From positions 310,001 through 374,000 of the forward strand of contig NZ_RCVQ01000004.1 in assembly GCF_016107285.1 (NCBI RefSeq): 64,000 nucleotides of DNA. Direction: 5' to 3'. A model generated the notes under the pieces. It made no database searches. It had not been told where the DNA came from and worked only from the letters and a program-made list of their open reading frames with translations. This document shows positions 38,439 through 51,866 of the stretch, one piece after another; the first letter of the stretch is position 1; each line of letters begins with the position of its first letter. Origin of the DNA: Roseomonas sp. KE0001. Lineage in GTDB: Bacteria; Pseudomonadota; Alphaproteobacteria; Acetobacterales; Acetobacteraceae. Made by a program: the position numbers and the translations under genes.

Positions 38439-39830
38439 ATGTCCGAGAGCTTCGACGTCATTGTCATCGGTGCCGGCCCCGGCGGCTATGTCTGCGCCAT
38501 CCGGGCCGCGCAGCTCGGGCTGAAGGTGGCCTGCGTCGAGCAGCGCGAGACGCTCGGCGGCACCTGCCTCAACGTCGGCTGCATCCCCTCCAAGGCACTG
38601 CTGCAATCCTCGGAAAGCTTCGACGAGACGAAGCACAAGTTCGCCGAGCACGGCATCCTGGTCGATGGCGTGAAGCTCGACCTCGCCCGCATGCAGGCGC
38701 GCAAGGGCGAGGTCGTGACGGCCAACACCAAGGGCGTTGAGTTCCTGTTCAAGAAGAACAAGATCACCTGGCTGAAAGGCAAGGGGAAGATCCTCGCCGC
38801 CGGCAAGGTGGAGGTCGCCGGCCAGACCTACGAGACGAAGAACATCGTCATCGCCACCGGCTCCGACAGCGCGCCGCTGAAGGGCGTCGAAGTGGACGAG
38901 AAGCAGATCGTCACCTCGACCGGCGCGCTGGAGCTGGAGAAGGTGCCGGGCCATTTCGTGGTCATCGGCGGCGGCGTGATCGGGCTGGAGCTGGGCAGCG
39001 TCTGGCGCCGCCTGGGCGCGGAGGTCACGGTGATCGAATATCTCGACCGCCTGGTGCCCGGCATGGACGCCGAGACCGCCAAGCAGTTCGAGCGGATCCT
39101 GACCAAGCAGGGCATCAAGTTCCGGCTGAAGTCCAAGGTGACCGGCGCGGCGAAGTCGGCCGATGGCGTGACGCTGACCGTCGAGCCCGCCGCCGGCGGC
39201 GGGGCCGAGGAGGTCAAGGCCGATGTGGTGCTGCTGGCCATCGGCCGCCGCGCCTATACCGAGGGTCTGGGCCTGGCCGAGGCCGGCGTCGAGCTGGACG
39301 AGCGCGGCCGGGTGAAGACCGACAGGCATTTCGCCACCAACGTTCCGGGCGTCTACGCCATCGGTGATGTCATCGCCGGGCCGATGCTGGCGCACAAGGC
39401 CGAGGATGAGGGCGTCGCCCTGGCCGAGCGGCTGGTCGGGCAGGCCGGGCACGTGAACTACGGCGTGATTCCCGCCATCGTCTACACTTGGCCCGAGATC
39501 GCCAGCGTGGGCGAGACCGAGGAGGAGCTGAAGGCGCGCGGACAGGCCTACAAGGTCGGCAAGTTCCCCTTCATGGCCAATGGCCGCGCCCGCGCCATGG
39601 GCGACACGGACGGCTTCGTGAAGATCCTGGCCGACAAGGAGACGGACAGGGTGCTCGGCTGCCACATCCTGGGCCCGGATGCCGGCACGCTGATCGCCGA
39701 GGTCGCCATCGCCATGGAATTCGGCGCCAGCGCCGAGGATGTGGCGCGCACCTGCCATGCCCACCCGACGCTGTCGGAAGCGGTGAAGGAGGCGGCGCTC
39801 GCCGTGGACGGCCGGCCTCTGCACATCTGA
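38439..39830 (+). CDS. lpdA: Dihydrolipoyl dehydrogenase (E3)
   Basis: The flavoprotein reoxidises dihydrolipoyl groups of 2-oxoacid dehydrogenases with NAD+. The 463-residue product starts at ATG 38439; a TTG two codons upstream is not preferred. [20 protein letters not shown] is the FAD motif. The redox disulfide is in [36 protein letters not shown] is the NAD motif. The catalytic His-Glu pair lies in [15 protein letters not shown]. It probably serves SucAB, although a TctC-type gene on the other strand separates them. The 217-base gap before it should hold its own promoter. Confidence 0.97.
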   Translation: MSESFDVIVIGAGPGGYVCAIRAAQLGLKVACVEQRETLGGTCLNVGCIPSKALLQSSESFDETKHKFAEHGILVDGVKLDLARMQARKGEVVTANTKGVEFLFKKNKITWLKGKGKILAAGKVEVAGQTYETKNIVIATGSDSAPLKGVEVDEKQIVTSTGALELEKVPGHFVVIGGGVIGLELGSVWRRLGAEVTVIEYLDRLVPGMDAETAKQFERILTKQGIKFRLKSKVTGAAKSADGVTLTVEPAAGGGAEEVKADVVLLAIGRRAYTEGLGLAEAGVELDERGRVKTDRHFATNVPGVYAIGDVIAGPMLAHKAEDEGVALAERLVGQAGHVNYGVIPAIVYTWPEIASVGETEEELKARGQAYKVGKFPFMANGRARAMGDTDGFVKILADKETDRVLGCHILGPDAGTLIAEVAIAMEFGASAEDVARTCHAHPTLSEAVKEAALAVDGRPLHI

Positions 39831-39891
39831 GGCGGGACATCCGAGACGGGGCAGGGGAGGGATCTCCCCCGCGCCCGGGAGGCGATGCGGC

Positions 39892-40365
39892 ATGTCCAGG
39901 GTGACCCGGGCCACCCAGGCCCTCGACAGGGCGGGGATCGCCTTCGCCCTCCGTGAATATGCCTATGATCCGGAGGCCGCAAGCATCGGCCTCCACGCCG
40001 CCGCCGCCATCGGCGAGCCGCCGGCGCGGGTACTCAAGACGTTGATGGCGGCGGTGGACGGCCGGCCGGTCTGCGTCGTCATCCCTTCGGACCGCGAGGC
40101 CAGCATGAAGCGGCTGGCCGCGGCCTTTGGCGGCCGCCAGGCGCGGATGCTCAGCCCGGCCGAGGCGGAGCGGATCACCGGCTATCACGTCGGCGGCATC
40201 AGCCCCTTCGGCCAGCGGCGCGCCGTGCCGGTGGCCATCGAGGCCTCCGCGCTCTCCGAGCCCTACATCTTCGTCAATGGCGGGCAGCGCGGCCTGCAGC
40301 TCCGGCTCGATCCCGCCGCGGCCCTGGCGGCGCTGGGCGGTCGAGCGGCCCCGCTGATCGCATGA
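39892..40365 (+). CDS. ybaK: Aminoacyl-tRNA deacylase, YbaK/EbsC type
   Basis: The 157-residue protein belongs to the YbaK/ProX editing family, which hydrolyses misacylated tRNA such as Cys-tRNA(Pro). It begins with TRATQALDRAGIAFALREYAYD. The catalytic Lys region ARVLKTLMAAVDGRPVCVVIP, the YHVGGISPFGQ glycine loop, and the FVNGGQRGLQLRL block are all present. It lies 61 bases after lpd and may be co-transcribed with it. Class assignment (YbaK versus other Pro/Cys editors) is by overall pattern. Confidence 0.9.
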   Translation: MSRVTRATQALDRAGIAFALREYAYDPEAASIGLHAAAAIGEPPARVLKTLMAAVDGRPVCVVIPSDREASMKRLAAAFGGRQARMLSPAEAERITGYHVGGISPFGQRRAVPVAIEASALSEPYIFVNGGQRGLQLRLDPAAALAALGGRAAPLIA

Positions 40366-40378
40366 CCTCCGGCTTGAG

Positions 40379-40690
40379 ATGGCGGGCCGGACGGGCCATC
40401 TGCGGAGCATGGTCGCTCTCCGCCCGTCCTGGAAACGCCGGCTTGCCGGGTGGAGCCTCCTTCTCCTGGGCGTGATCGGCCTGATCCTGCCTCTGCTGAA
40501 CGGGACGATCTTCCTGCTGCTGGGCCTTTTCGTGCTGCGGGAGCAGTATGTCTGGTCGCAGCGCTGCCTCGCCTGGTGCGATCGCCGCTGGCCGGGACGC
40601 CTGGACTCCCTGGCCGCGGTGGAGGCGAAGATGCTGCGGTGGTGTCGCGAGACCGGGGGCCGGCTGCGCCGCCGCCTGGGGCTGGGTTGA
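40379..40690 (+). CDS. PGPGW-type small membrane protein
   Basis: The 103-residue product has one long hydrophobic hairpin, LAGWSLLLLGVIGLILPLL then GTIFLLLGLFVLRE, which matches the putative transmembrane PGPGW family. A basic amphipathic C-terminal tail with RCLAWCDRRWPGR and two further Trp/Cys positions follows. ATG 40409 is an alternative start nearer the membrane segment. The gene begins 13 bases after ybaK. Function of the family is unknown. Confidence 0.7.
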   Translation: MAGRTGHLRSMVALRPSWKRRLAGWSLLLLGVIGLILPLLNGTIFLLLGLFVLREQYVWSQRCLAWCDRRWPGRLDSLAAVEAKMLRWCRETGGRLRRRLGLG

Positions 40691-40784
40691 GGCCGGGCCG
40701 CCTCGGGGAGTTGTCGCCACCCGCCATTGACTTGGCGCGATCTCCCCCTCGAAACTGCGCCAACTATCCATATGGGGACCTCGG

Positions 40785-41936
40785 ATGAGCTGCCGCGATC
40801 ATGTTCTGGCGGGTTTGGACCTGAGGAATTCCCTGGGCATCGAGGTCGGCCCCCTGGCCTCGCCGCTGGTGACGCGCGCCGAGGGGCGGATCATCTACGT
40901 CGATCACATCGACACGGCGGGCCTGCGCGCGAAGTACGCCGGGCGCCCCGGCATCGATGTCGAGAACATCGTCGAGGTTGACGCGGTCTGGGGCGACAAG
41001 ACGCTGCGCGAGGCCGTCGGGGAGGGCGTGACGGCCGACTACCTGTTGGCCTCCCACCTCATCGAGCATGTGCCGGACCTGCTGGGCTGGCTCGAGGAGG
41101 CGCGCTCGGTGCTCCGTCCCGGCGGCAAGCTGCGGCTGGTGGTGCCGGACCGGCGCTTCACCTTCGACTATCTCCGGCGCGAGAGCCGCCTGTCGGACGC
41201 CCTCCACGCCAGCCTCGTGAAGGCGCGGGTGCCGCAGCTGCCGGCGCTGCTGGATCACATCCTGGAAGCCGTCACCCTCGATGCGCGGCAGGCCTGGCAG
41301 GCGTCGCCGGACCCGGAAAGCCTGCCGCGCATCCATGATCTCGGCCTGGCCCAGCGCATCGGGCGGGATGTGCTGGAGAACGGCACCTATCACGACGTGC
41401 ATTGCTGGGTCTTCACCCCCGCCTCCTTCGCCGGGCTGATGGAGCGCGCCTCCGGGCTCGGCCTGGTGCGGTTCAGCTGCGAGCGGTTCTTCGACACCGC
41501 GCCCGACGAGGTGGACTTCACCGTGGCCATGGAGGTCAGCGATGACCCCGCCGCCGCCGCCGCGAGCTGGCGCCGCATGCGGGAGGCCTGCGCCGACCTG
41601 CCACCACGTGCGGCGGCGACCGTCGCGGCTCCCACGCCGGCGGAGCGGGAGGCGGAGCATGAAGCCCTGGCGCGGGCACGCGAGGAACGGGCCGAGCAGC
41701 GGGTGCGCGCCGAGCTGGCCCCTCAGCTCGCCGCGCTGCAGCAGGAGAAGGCGGCCGTGCTGGCGGAACTCGCGGCGATGCGGGCCTCGCGCCTCTGGCG
41801 CCTCCTCTCCCCCTGGCGCCGGCTGCGGGGGCAGCACCACGATACCATCCCGGCGGCCGCGTCGGCGCAGCCCGGCGCCCTGGCGAAGGGCGAGCGCCTC
41901 GGCTCCTCCACCGCGCCCCAGGCGCATGGCGGATGA
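40785..41936 (+). CDS. SAM-dependent methyltransferase-like protein with coiled-coil tail
   Basis: The 383-residue protein has a class I methyltransferase-like domain (about 1-160). IEVGPLASPL replaces the usual glycine motif I, YVDHIDT follows, and ASHLIEHVPDLLGWLEEARS with VLRPGGKLRLVVPDRR are the later motifs. Residues about 285-330 are an Ala/Glu/Arg coiled coil, ending in ASRLWRLLSPWRRLRG. That tail is typical of bacterial surface-glycan glycosyltransferases. It may methylate or cap a glycan. It stands alone here, far from the glycan locus at 1-11.7 kb. A nested palindrome begins two bases after its stop. Confidence 0.85.
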   Translation: MSCRDHVLAGLDLRNSLGIEVGPLASPLVTRAEGRIIYVDHIDTAGLRAKYAGRPGIDVENIVEVDAVWGDKTLREAVGEGVTADYLLASHLIEHVPDLLGWLEEARSVLRPGGKLRLVVPDRRFTFDYLRRESRLSDALHASLVKARVPQLPALLDHILEAVTLDARQAWQASPDPESLPRIHDLGLAQRIGRDVLENGTYHDVHCWVFTPASFAGLMERASGLGLVRFSCERFFDTAPDEVDFTVAMEVSDDPAAAAASWRRMREACADLPPRAAATVAAPTPAEREAEHEALARAREERAEQRVRAELAPQLAALQQEKAAVLAELAAMRASRLWRLLSPWRRLRGQHHDTIPAAASAQPGALAKGERLGSSTAPQAHGG

Positions 41937-41937
41937 G

Positions 41938-42006
41938 CTAGAGCATTTGTTCTTGCGAGCATCCTCACCCGATCAGGTCCTTCGACCTGATCGGGATCTG
42001 CTCTAG
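41938..42006. repeat. Nested 69-bp palindromic element
   Basis: Outer arms CTAGAGCA (41938-41945) and TGCTCTAG (41999-42006) enclose an inner perfect 12-bp stem, CCCGATCAGGTC (41968-41979) with GACCTGATCGGG (41984-41995), around a CTTC loop. It fills the gap between the convergent methyltransferase and xerC genes and supplies the xerC TAG stop codon. It may be a dispersed palindromic repeat and may also end transcription in both directions. Confidence 0.75.
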
Positions 42007-42926
42007 TCGGCCCGCGGATGTGCCTTCCGCCAGCTGTCCAGCAGCCGGGCGGCATCCACGCCGGTATAGCGCTGGGTGGTGGAAAGGCTGGCATGGCCCA
42101 GCAGTTCCTGGATGGCGCGGAGATCCGCGCCGGCGCCCAGCAGATGGGTGGCGAAGGAATGGCGCAGCGCATGCGGCGTGGCGCTCTCCGGCAGGCCGGC
42201 CAGCCGCCGGTAGTGGCGCAGCGCCCGTTGCGCCACCGCCGCATCCAGCCTGCCGCCCCGCGCGCCGAGGAACAGGGGCTGATCGGCTGAGGGATGGCCG
42301 CGCAGGCGCAGATAGGCCGCCACGGCCTCCGCCACGGCCGGCAGGACCGGGACGACGCGCTCCTTCTGCCCCTTTCCGCGGATCCGCAGGCCGATGCCGG
42401 CCCGTGGCGCGTCCCGCACATCCAGCCCCAGCGCCTCGGAGATCCGCAGGCCGCAGCCGTAGAGCAGGGTGAAGAGGGCCTGGTCCCGCGCCGCCAGCAG
42501 GGGGTCGGCCTCCACGCTGCCGGCGTCGCGCGCCACCTCCCGCGCCTGCTCGGCGGTCAAGGGCCTGGGCGCGGGGGGGACCACCCGGGGGCCGCGCAGC
42601 GCCGCCAGCGCCACGGGCGTCATTCCATGGCGCCGGGCCAGGAAGCGCAGGAAGCCCCGGATCGCCGCCAGTTGCCGCGCCCGGGTGGCATTGCCGACAC
42701 CGTCGCGCATCGCCCGCTCGGCCAGGAAGGCGCGCAGATCGGCGGGGCGGAGCGCTGCCAGCGCGGCAAGGTCCGGCTCGCCGCCGAGATGCCGGCTGAG
42801 GAAGCCCAGGAAGTCCGCCAGATCGGCGCCATAGGCGGCCAGGGTGTGCGGGCTGGCGCGCCGCTCGCGCGCCAGCCAGTCCAGCCATTGCTCGCGCGCC
42901 GCCAGCCCGGTCGCGGGTTCCGTCAT
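42003..42926 (-). CDS. xerC: Tyrosine recombinase XerC
   Basis: The 307-residue site-specific recombinase resolves chromosome dimers at dif with XerD. ATG 42926 was chosen because it begins a normal XerC N-terminus (EQWLDWLARERRASPHTLAAY) and overlaps the DUF484 stop; the frame runs further upstream without conserved sequence. The catalytic residues are all visible: Arg in LLYGCGLRISEALGL, Lys in RIRGKGQKERVVPV, HxxR in HALRHSFATHLL, His in ELLGHASLSTTQ and the Tyr in RYTGVD. XerC rather than XerD is favoured by the DUF484 neighbour. Confidence 0.93.
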   Translation of the reverse strand: MTEPATGLAAREQWLDWLARERRASPHTLAAYGADLADFLGFLSRHLGGEPDLAALAALRPADLRAFLAERAMRDGVGNATRARQLAAIRGFLRFLARRHGMTPVALAALRGPRVVPPAPRPLTAEQAREVARDAGSVEADPLLAARDQALFTLLYGCGLRISEALGLDVRDAPRAGIGLRIRGKGQKERVVPVLPAVAEAVAAYLRLRGHPSADQPLFLGARGGRLDAAVAQRALRHYRRLAGLPESATPHALRHSFATHLLGAGADLRAIQELLGHASLSTTQRYTGVDAARLLDSWRKAHPRAD

Positions 42927-43522
42927 CGCAAAAGCGCCGTGGCCAGGGCGCGGGCGAGGAAGAGCAGCTGCGCCGCGCTGCCCCGCGCCGGCAGGTCCGC
43001 CACGCCGCGCGCGCCCAGCACCAGCAGGGCGGGAGGGCCAGGCAGCGGAACGCGGACCAGCGCGTCGGAGGTGATCAGCCCGGCGGCCTCGGCATGCAGC
43101 AGGGAAAGGTCGGTCGGCGTGGTTCGCAACAGCGCGTCGCGGCCGGCCGGCATCAGCCGGGCGACGCTGCCCGCCGGCAGGAAAAGCCGGTGCGCCGAGG
43201 GCAAGTCCTCCGTGGCCAGGGCGCAATGCGCCAGGCCGAGCAGGGCGGGCCATTCCTGGTGCACCGTCTCGGCCGGCTCATGGCTGGCGATCAGGGCCAG
43301 GATGGCGGCGCGGATGCGGGCGGCGAAGCCGTCGCCCTCGCGCAGGGCATCGGCCATGTCGCGCGTCGCGGCGCGCTCGGCGGCCAGCATCGCCGCCATG
43401 TGGTCAGTCAGCGTCTCGCCATGGACGCGGCGCGGCGGCGCCAGCATCCGGTAGAGATCCGGCCGTTCCGCCAGGAAGCCGGGATGGTCGCGCAGCCAGG
43501 CGGCGACGGCATCCGGGTTCAC
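42923..43522 (-). CDS. DUF484 family protein
   Basis: The 199-residue protein starts with AVAAWLRDHPGFLAERPDLY, the DUF484 hallmark, and continues with a GAF-like alpha/beta domain. It is usually encoded directly before xerC in proteobacteria, as here, with the start of xerC overlapping its stop (ATGA). Its function is not established. No signal peptide or membrane segment is present. Confidence 0.9.
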   Translation of the reverse strand: MNPDAVAAWLRDHPGFLAERPDLYRMLAPPRRVHGETLTDHMAAMLAAERAATRDMADALREGDGFAARIRAAILALIASHEPAETVHQEWPALLGLAHCALATEDLPSAHRLFLPAGSVARLMPAGRDALLRTTPTDLSLLHAEAAGLITSDALVRVPLPGPPALLVLGARGVADLPARGSAAQLLFLARALATALLR

Positions 43523-43556
43523 GGCGGCAGGGCCGGGCCGGGTCAGGCGCCCCGCC

Positions 43557-44213
43557 TCACAGGATGCTCTGCCCGGTTTTCTTCCAGTCGGCCAGGAAGG
43601 CCTCCAGGCCGCGATCGGTCAGCGGGTGGCGGATGAGCTGGCGGATCACGGCGGGGGGCAGCGTCGCCACCTCGGCGCCCAGCTTGGCCGCCTGCACCAG
43701 ATGGACCGGATGCCGCACCGAGGCGACCAGCACCTCGGTCCGCAGCGCCGGATAGGCGCGGTAGATCTGCACGATGTCGGCGATCAGCTGCATGCCGTCC
43801 TGGGCGATGTCGTCCAGCCGGCCGACGAAGGGCGAGATGTAGGCAGCCCCCGCCTTCGCCGCGAGCAGCGCCTGGGCGGCCGAGAAGCAGAGGGTGACGT
43901 TGACCGGCGTGCCCTCGTTGGACAGGGCGCGGCAGGTGCGCAGCCCGGCCTCGGTCAGCGGCACCTTGACCGCGACGTTGCGGGCGATGTCGCGCAGGTA
44001 GCGGCCCTCGGCCAGCATGCCCTCGTAATCCGTCGCGGTCACCTCGGCCGAGACCGGGCCGGGGGTGATCTCGCAGATCTCGGCGATCACCTCCGCCATC
44101 CGCCGCCCCGACTTGGCGATCAGCGAGGGGTTGGTGGTGACGCCGTCGACCATGCCGAGCTCGGCGAGGGCGCGGATCTCGGAGACCTCGGCGGTGTCGA
44201 CGAAGAACTTCAT
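43557..44213 (-). CDS. fsa: Transaldolase / fructose-6-phosphate aldolase
   Basis: The 218-residue short transaldolase-family TIM barrel begins [35 protein letters not shown] is the strand-1/2 signature. The Schiff-base Lys lies in [12 protein letters not shown], and [20 protein letters not shown] and [10 protein letters not shown] are conserved. This size class includes both FSA and functional transaldolases; sequence by eye cannot separate them. The frame is open far upstream only because priA lies opposite. Confidence 0.92.
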   Translation of the reverse strand: MKFFVDTAEVSEIRALAELGMVDGVTTNPSLIAKSGRRMAEVIAEICEITPGPVSAEVTATDYEGMLAEGRYLRDIARNVAVKVPLTEAGLRTCRALSNEGTPVNVTLCFSAAQALLAAKAGAAYISPFVGRLDDIAQDGMQLIADIVQIYRAYPALRTEVLVASVRHPVHLVQAAKLGAEVATLPPAVIRQLIRHPLTDRGLEAFLADWKKTGQSIL

Positions 44214-44330
44214 GCTGGGAATCCCGTGGGGGCCGCGGGTGTCCCGCCGCCGTTGCGTTTTCGTTCCTGCGGGGCAGCATAGCGGATGCCGGGTGTTGAA
44301 CGAAAGTCCGGCGCGGCGGAGAAGGGAGCG

Positions 44331-46520
44331 ATGGCCCGTCTGCCCGTGCTGCTGCCCCTGCCGCTCGCCGGCGCCTACGACTACCGCGTGCCGGCCGGCA
44401 TGGTGCCGCCGGAACGGGGCAGCTTCGTCGTCGTGCCGCTGTCCGGGCGGCTGATGATCGGCGTGGTCTGGGATGGCGAGGCCGATCCCGACCTGTCCGA
44501 GAAGCGGCTGCGCGACATCCAGTCGGTGCTCGATGTGCCGCCGATGACAGAGAGCCTGCGCCGCTTCGTCGACTGGGTGGCGGCCTATACGCTGAGCCCG
44601 CCCGGCGCGGTGCTCCGCATGGCGATGAGCGCGCCCTCGGCGCTGGAGCCGCCGGCGGCGAAGGCGGGCTGGCGCCTCTCGCCGCTGGGCGCGCGGGCCA
44701 AGCGCGGGGAGGCGGCGGCGCGGCTGACCGAGGGCCGCCGCCGCGTGCTGGACGTGATGGAGCCCGGCGAGGTCTATCCACCGGGGGAGGTCGCCACCGA
44801 GGCCGGCGTCTCTCCCGGCGTGGTGCGCGGCATGGCCGATGCGGGGCTGCTGGAGAGCGCCCTGCTGCCGCCGGGCCAGGCCTTCCCGGCGCCGGATCCG
44901 CGGCGCCCCGGCCCGGCGCTGGGGGAGGCCCAGGCGGAGGCCGCCACGGCGCTGCGCGCCGCCGTCGCGGCGCGAGGCTTCGGCGTGACCCTGCTGACCG
45001 GCGTCACCGGCTCGGGCAAGACCGAGGTCTATCTGGAGGCGGTGGCCGAATGCGTGGCGCAGGGCCGCCAGGCGCTGGTGCTTCTGCCGGAGATCGCCCT
45101 CTCGACCCAGTGGCTGGAGCGGTTCGAGGCCCGCTTCGGGGTGCCGCCGGCGCTCTGGCACTCGGAGCTCGGCAGCCGGCGGCGGCGCGACACCTGGCGG
45201 GCGGTGGCGGAAGGGAAGGTCGCGGTCCTGGTCGGCGCCCGCTCGGCGCTCTTCCTGCCCTATCCCCAGCTCGGCCTGATCGTCGTGGACGAGGAGCACG
45301 AGACCGCCTTCAAGCAGGAGGACGGCGTCGTCTACTCGGCGCGCGACATGGCGGTGGTGCGTGCCCGGCTGGCCGGGGCCGCCTGCGCCCTGGTCTCCGC
45401 GACACCCAGCCTCGAGACGCTGGTGAACGCCGAGAGCGGCCGCTACGCCGCCCTTCACCTGCCGACGCGGCATGGCGGCGCGGCGCTGCCCGAGGTCGTG
45501 GTCATCGACCAGCGCGTGGCGCCGCCGGAGCGGGGGCGCTTCCTGAGCCCGGCCCTGGTCGCCGCGGTGCGCGAGACGCTGGCCGCCGGGCAGCAGGCCA
45601 TGCTGTTCCTGAACCGCCGCGGCTACGCGCCCCTGACCCTCTGCCGCGCCTGCGGCCACCGCCTGCGCTGCCCCAACTGCACCGCCTGGCTGGTCGAGCA
45701 CCGGCTGCAGCGCCGGTTGCAATGCCACCATTGCGGCCATGCCGAGCCGATCCCGCCCGCCTGCCCGGAATGCGGCGCCGAGGGCAGCCTGACCCCGCTC
45801 GGCCCCGGCGTGGAGCGGGTGCAGGAGGAGGCGGCCGAGCTGTTCCCCGAGGCGCGGCGGCTGGTCATGGCCTCGGACACCATCCCCGGCCCGCTGGCGG
45901 CGGCCGAGGCCGCGCGATCCATCGCCGCGCGCGAGGTGGACCTGATCATCGGCACGCAGATCGTCGCCAAGGGCTGGCATTTCCCGCATCTGACGCTCGT
46001 CGGCGTGGTCGATGCCGATCTCGGCCTGGCCGGGGGCGACCTGCGCGCCGCCGAGCGGACGGTGCAGCTGCTGCACCAGGTGGCGGGCCGCGCCGGGCGC
46101 GCCGAGGCGCCGGGGCGGGTGCTGCTGCAGAGCTGGAACCCGGACCACCCGGTGCTGCAGGCCCTCGTCGCCAACGACCTCGACGCCTTCATGGCCACCG
46201 AGGCGGAGCAGCGCCGGCCCGGGCACTGGCCGCCCTTCGGCCGGCTGGCGGCGCTGATCATAAGCGCCGAGGACGAGCGGGAGGCCGACCGGGCGGCACG
46301 CGACCTCGGGCTTGCCGCGCCACGCGCCGAGGGGGTGGAGGTGCTGGGCCCGGCCCCCGCGCCGCTCGCCCTGCTGCGCGGGCGGCACCGGCGGCGGCTG
46401 CTGCTGAAGGCCCGGCGCGAGGTGATGGTGCAGCCGCTGCTGCGGGCCTGGCTGGCCCGGGTGCCACTCCCCGCCTCGGTCCGCGTGCAGGTGGATGTCG
46501 ATCCCGTAAGCTTCCTGTGA
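44331..46520 (+). CDS. priA: Primosomal helicase PriA
   Basis: The 729-residue SF2 helicase restarts stalled replication forks. ATG 44331 follows AAGGGAG at 7 bases; the frame upstream to 44286 is not PriA-like. The N-terminal DNA-binding domain has [18 protein letters not shown]. Walker A is [14 protein letters not shown] and the DEEH box is [12 protein letters not shown]. The zinc-binding cysteines are [13 protein letters not shown] and CHHCGHAEP...CPECG. The [12 protein letters not shown] and [16 protein letters not shown] helicase motifs complete it. It is divergent from fsa. Confidence 0.96.
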   Translation: MARLPVLLPLPLAGAYDYRVPAGMVPPERGSFVVVPLSGRLMIGVVWDGEADPDLSEKRLRDIQSVLDVPPMTESLRRFVDWVAAYTLSPPGAVLRMAMSAPSALEPPAAKAGWRLSPLGARAKRGEAAARLTEGRRRVLDVMEPGEVYPPGEVATEAGVSPGVVRGMADAGLLESALLPPGQAFPAPDPRRPGPALGEAQAEAATALRAAVAARGFGVTLLTGVTGSGKTEVYLEAVAECVAQGRQALVLLPEIALSTQWLERFEARFGVPPALWHSELGSRRRRDTWRAVAEGKVAVLVGARSALFLPYPQLGLIVVDEEHETAFKQEDGVVYSARDMAVVRARLAGAACALVSATPSLETLVNAESGRYAALHLPTRHGGAALPEVVVIDQRVAPPERGRFLSPALVAAVRETLAAGQQAMLFLNRRGYAPLTLCRACGHRLRCPNCTAWLVEHRLQRRLQCHHCGHAEPIPPACPECGAEGSLTPLGPGVERVQEEAAELFPEARRLVMASDTIPGPLAAAEAARSIAAREVDLIIGTQIVAKGWHFPHLTLVGVVDADLGLAGGDLRAAERTVQLLHQVAGRAGRAEAPGRVLLQSWNPDHPVLQALVANDLDAFMATEAEQRRPGHWPPFGRLAALIISAEDEREADRAARDLGLAAPRAEGVEVLGPAPAPLALLRGRHRRRLLLKARREVMVQPLLRAWLARVPLPASVRVQVDVDPVSFL

Positions 46521-46588
46521 CGGTTGCTCTCCGCCACAGTCTTGCGCGCCCTGCGATACGGAGGGGCGGAAACAGGTGCGCACGGTGA

Positions 46589-48892
<2,304 letters not shown>

Positions 48893-48914
48893 AGGCGGGT
48901 CCAGGGAGCGATCC

Positions 48915-51250
<2,336 letters not shown>

Positions 51251-51272
51251 GCATCCGAGGGGGAACCGACCC

Positions 51273-51686
51273 ATGGCGACCTTCAACCTGGAACTGGTCA
51301 GCCCGGAGAAGCTCCTCCTCTCCCGCCCCGTCGAGATGGTCATCATCCCGGCGGCGGAGGGCGAGATGGGGGTGCTGCCCGGCATGGCACCGATGATCGT
51401 GGCCCTTCGGGGCGGCGTCATCCAGGTGCAGGAGAACGGCCAGATCACCGAGAAGCTGTTCGTCATGGGCGGCTTCGTGGAGATCACGCCGGCCCGCGTG
51501 ACGGTACTGGCCGACGAGGCCACGCCGGTCGCCCAGCTCTCCCGCGCCGAGGCCTCGGCCCGCGTGCGGGAGGCCGAGGCGGCCTACAACCAGGCGGCGT
51601 CCGGCGAGGCGCCGGAAGTGCGCGAGGCGGCGATGGATCGCCTCCTCGCCGCGCGCGAGATGGAGACGGCCGCCGAGGCCGCCTGA
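51273..51686 (+). CDS. atpC: ATP synthase F1 epsilon subunit
   Basis: The 137-residue subunit has the N-terminal beta-barrel domain (FNLELVSPEKLLLSRPVEMV, EGEMGVLPGMAPMIVAL) and a short C-terminal helical part. It couples rotation and can inhibit hydrolysis. GAGGGGG precedes the ATG, 22 bases after atpD. An intrinsic terminator follows, ending the operon. No F0 genes are in the window, as is usual for alphaproteobacteria where F0 is separate. Confidence 0.95.
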   Translation: MATFNLELVSPEKLLLSRPVEMVIIPAAEGEMGVLPGMAPMIVALRGGVIQVQENGQITEKLFVMGGFVEITPARVTVLADEATPVAQLSRAEASARVREAEAAYNQAASGEAPEVREAAMDRLLAAREMETAAEAA

Positions 51687-51714
51687 GCCCGCGCCCCTCT
51701 TTCCGGTCCGGCAG

Positions 51715-51743
51715 CGCCGTCCGCCACCAGCGGGCGGCGTTTT
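51715..51743 (+). terminator. Intrinsic terminator of the atpHAGDC operon
   Basis: CGCCGTCCGC (51715-51724) pairs with GCGGGCGGCG (51730-51739), with one G-T wobble, around a CACCA loop and is followed by TTTTC. It lies 28 bases after atpC. Confidence 0.8.
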
Positions 51744-51866
51744 CATGTCCGCGGGGCAGGGAGAGGATCACAACCCAAGGTCGTGGAATCTCCTCGCGCT
51801 CCCCTGGCATGATGCTAGGGTGGACGGCATGACGATCGAGACAGCCAGCGAGACAGGGAGCCGGCT

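Noticed and set aside
43557-46583. 1008-residue reading of the transaldolase frame
   Set aside because: Only the last 218 residues match transaldolase; the rest is antisense to priA. Start placed at 44213.
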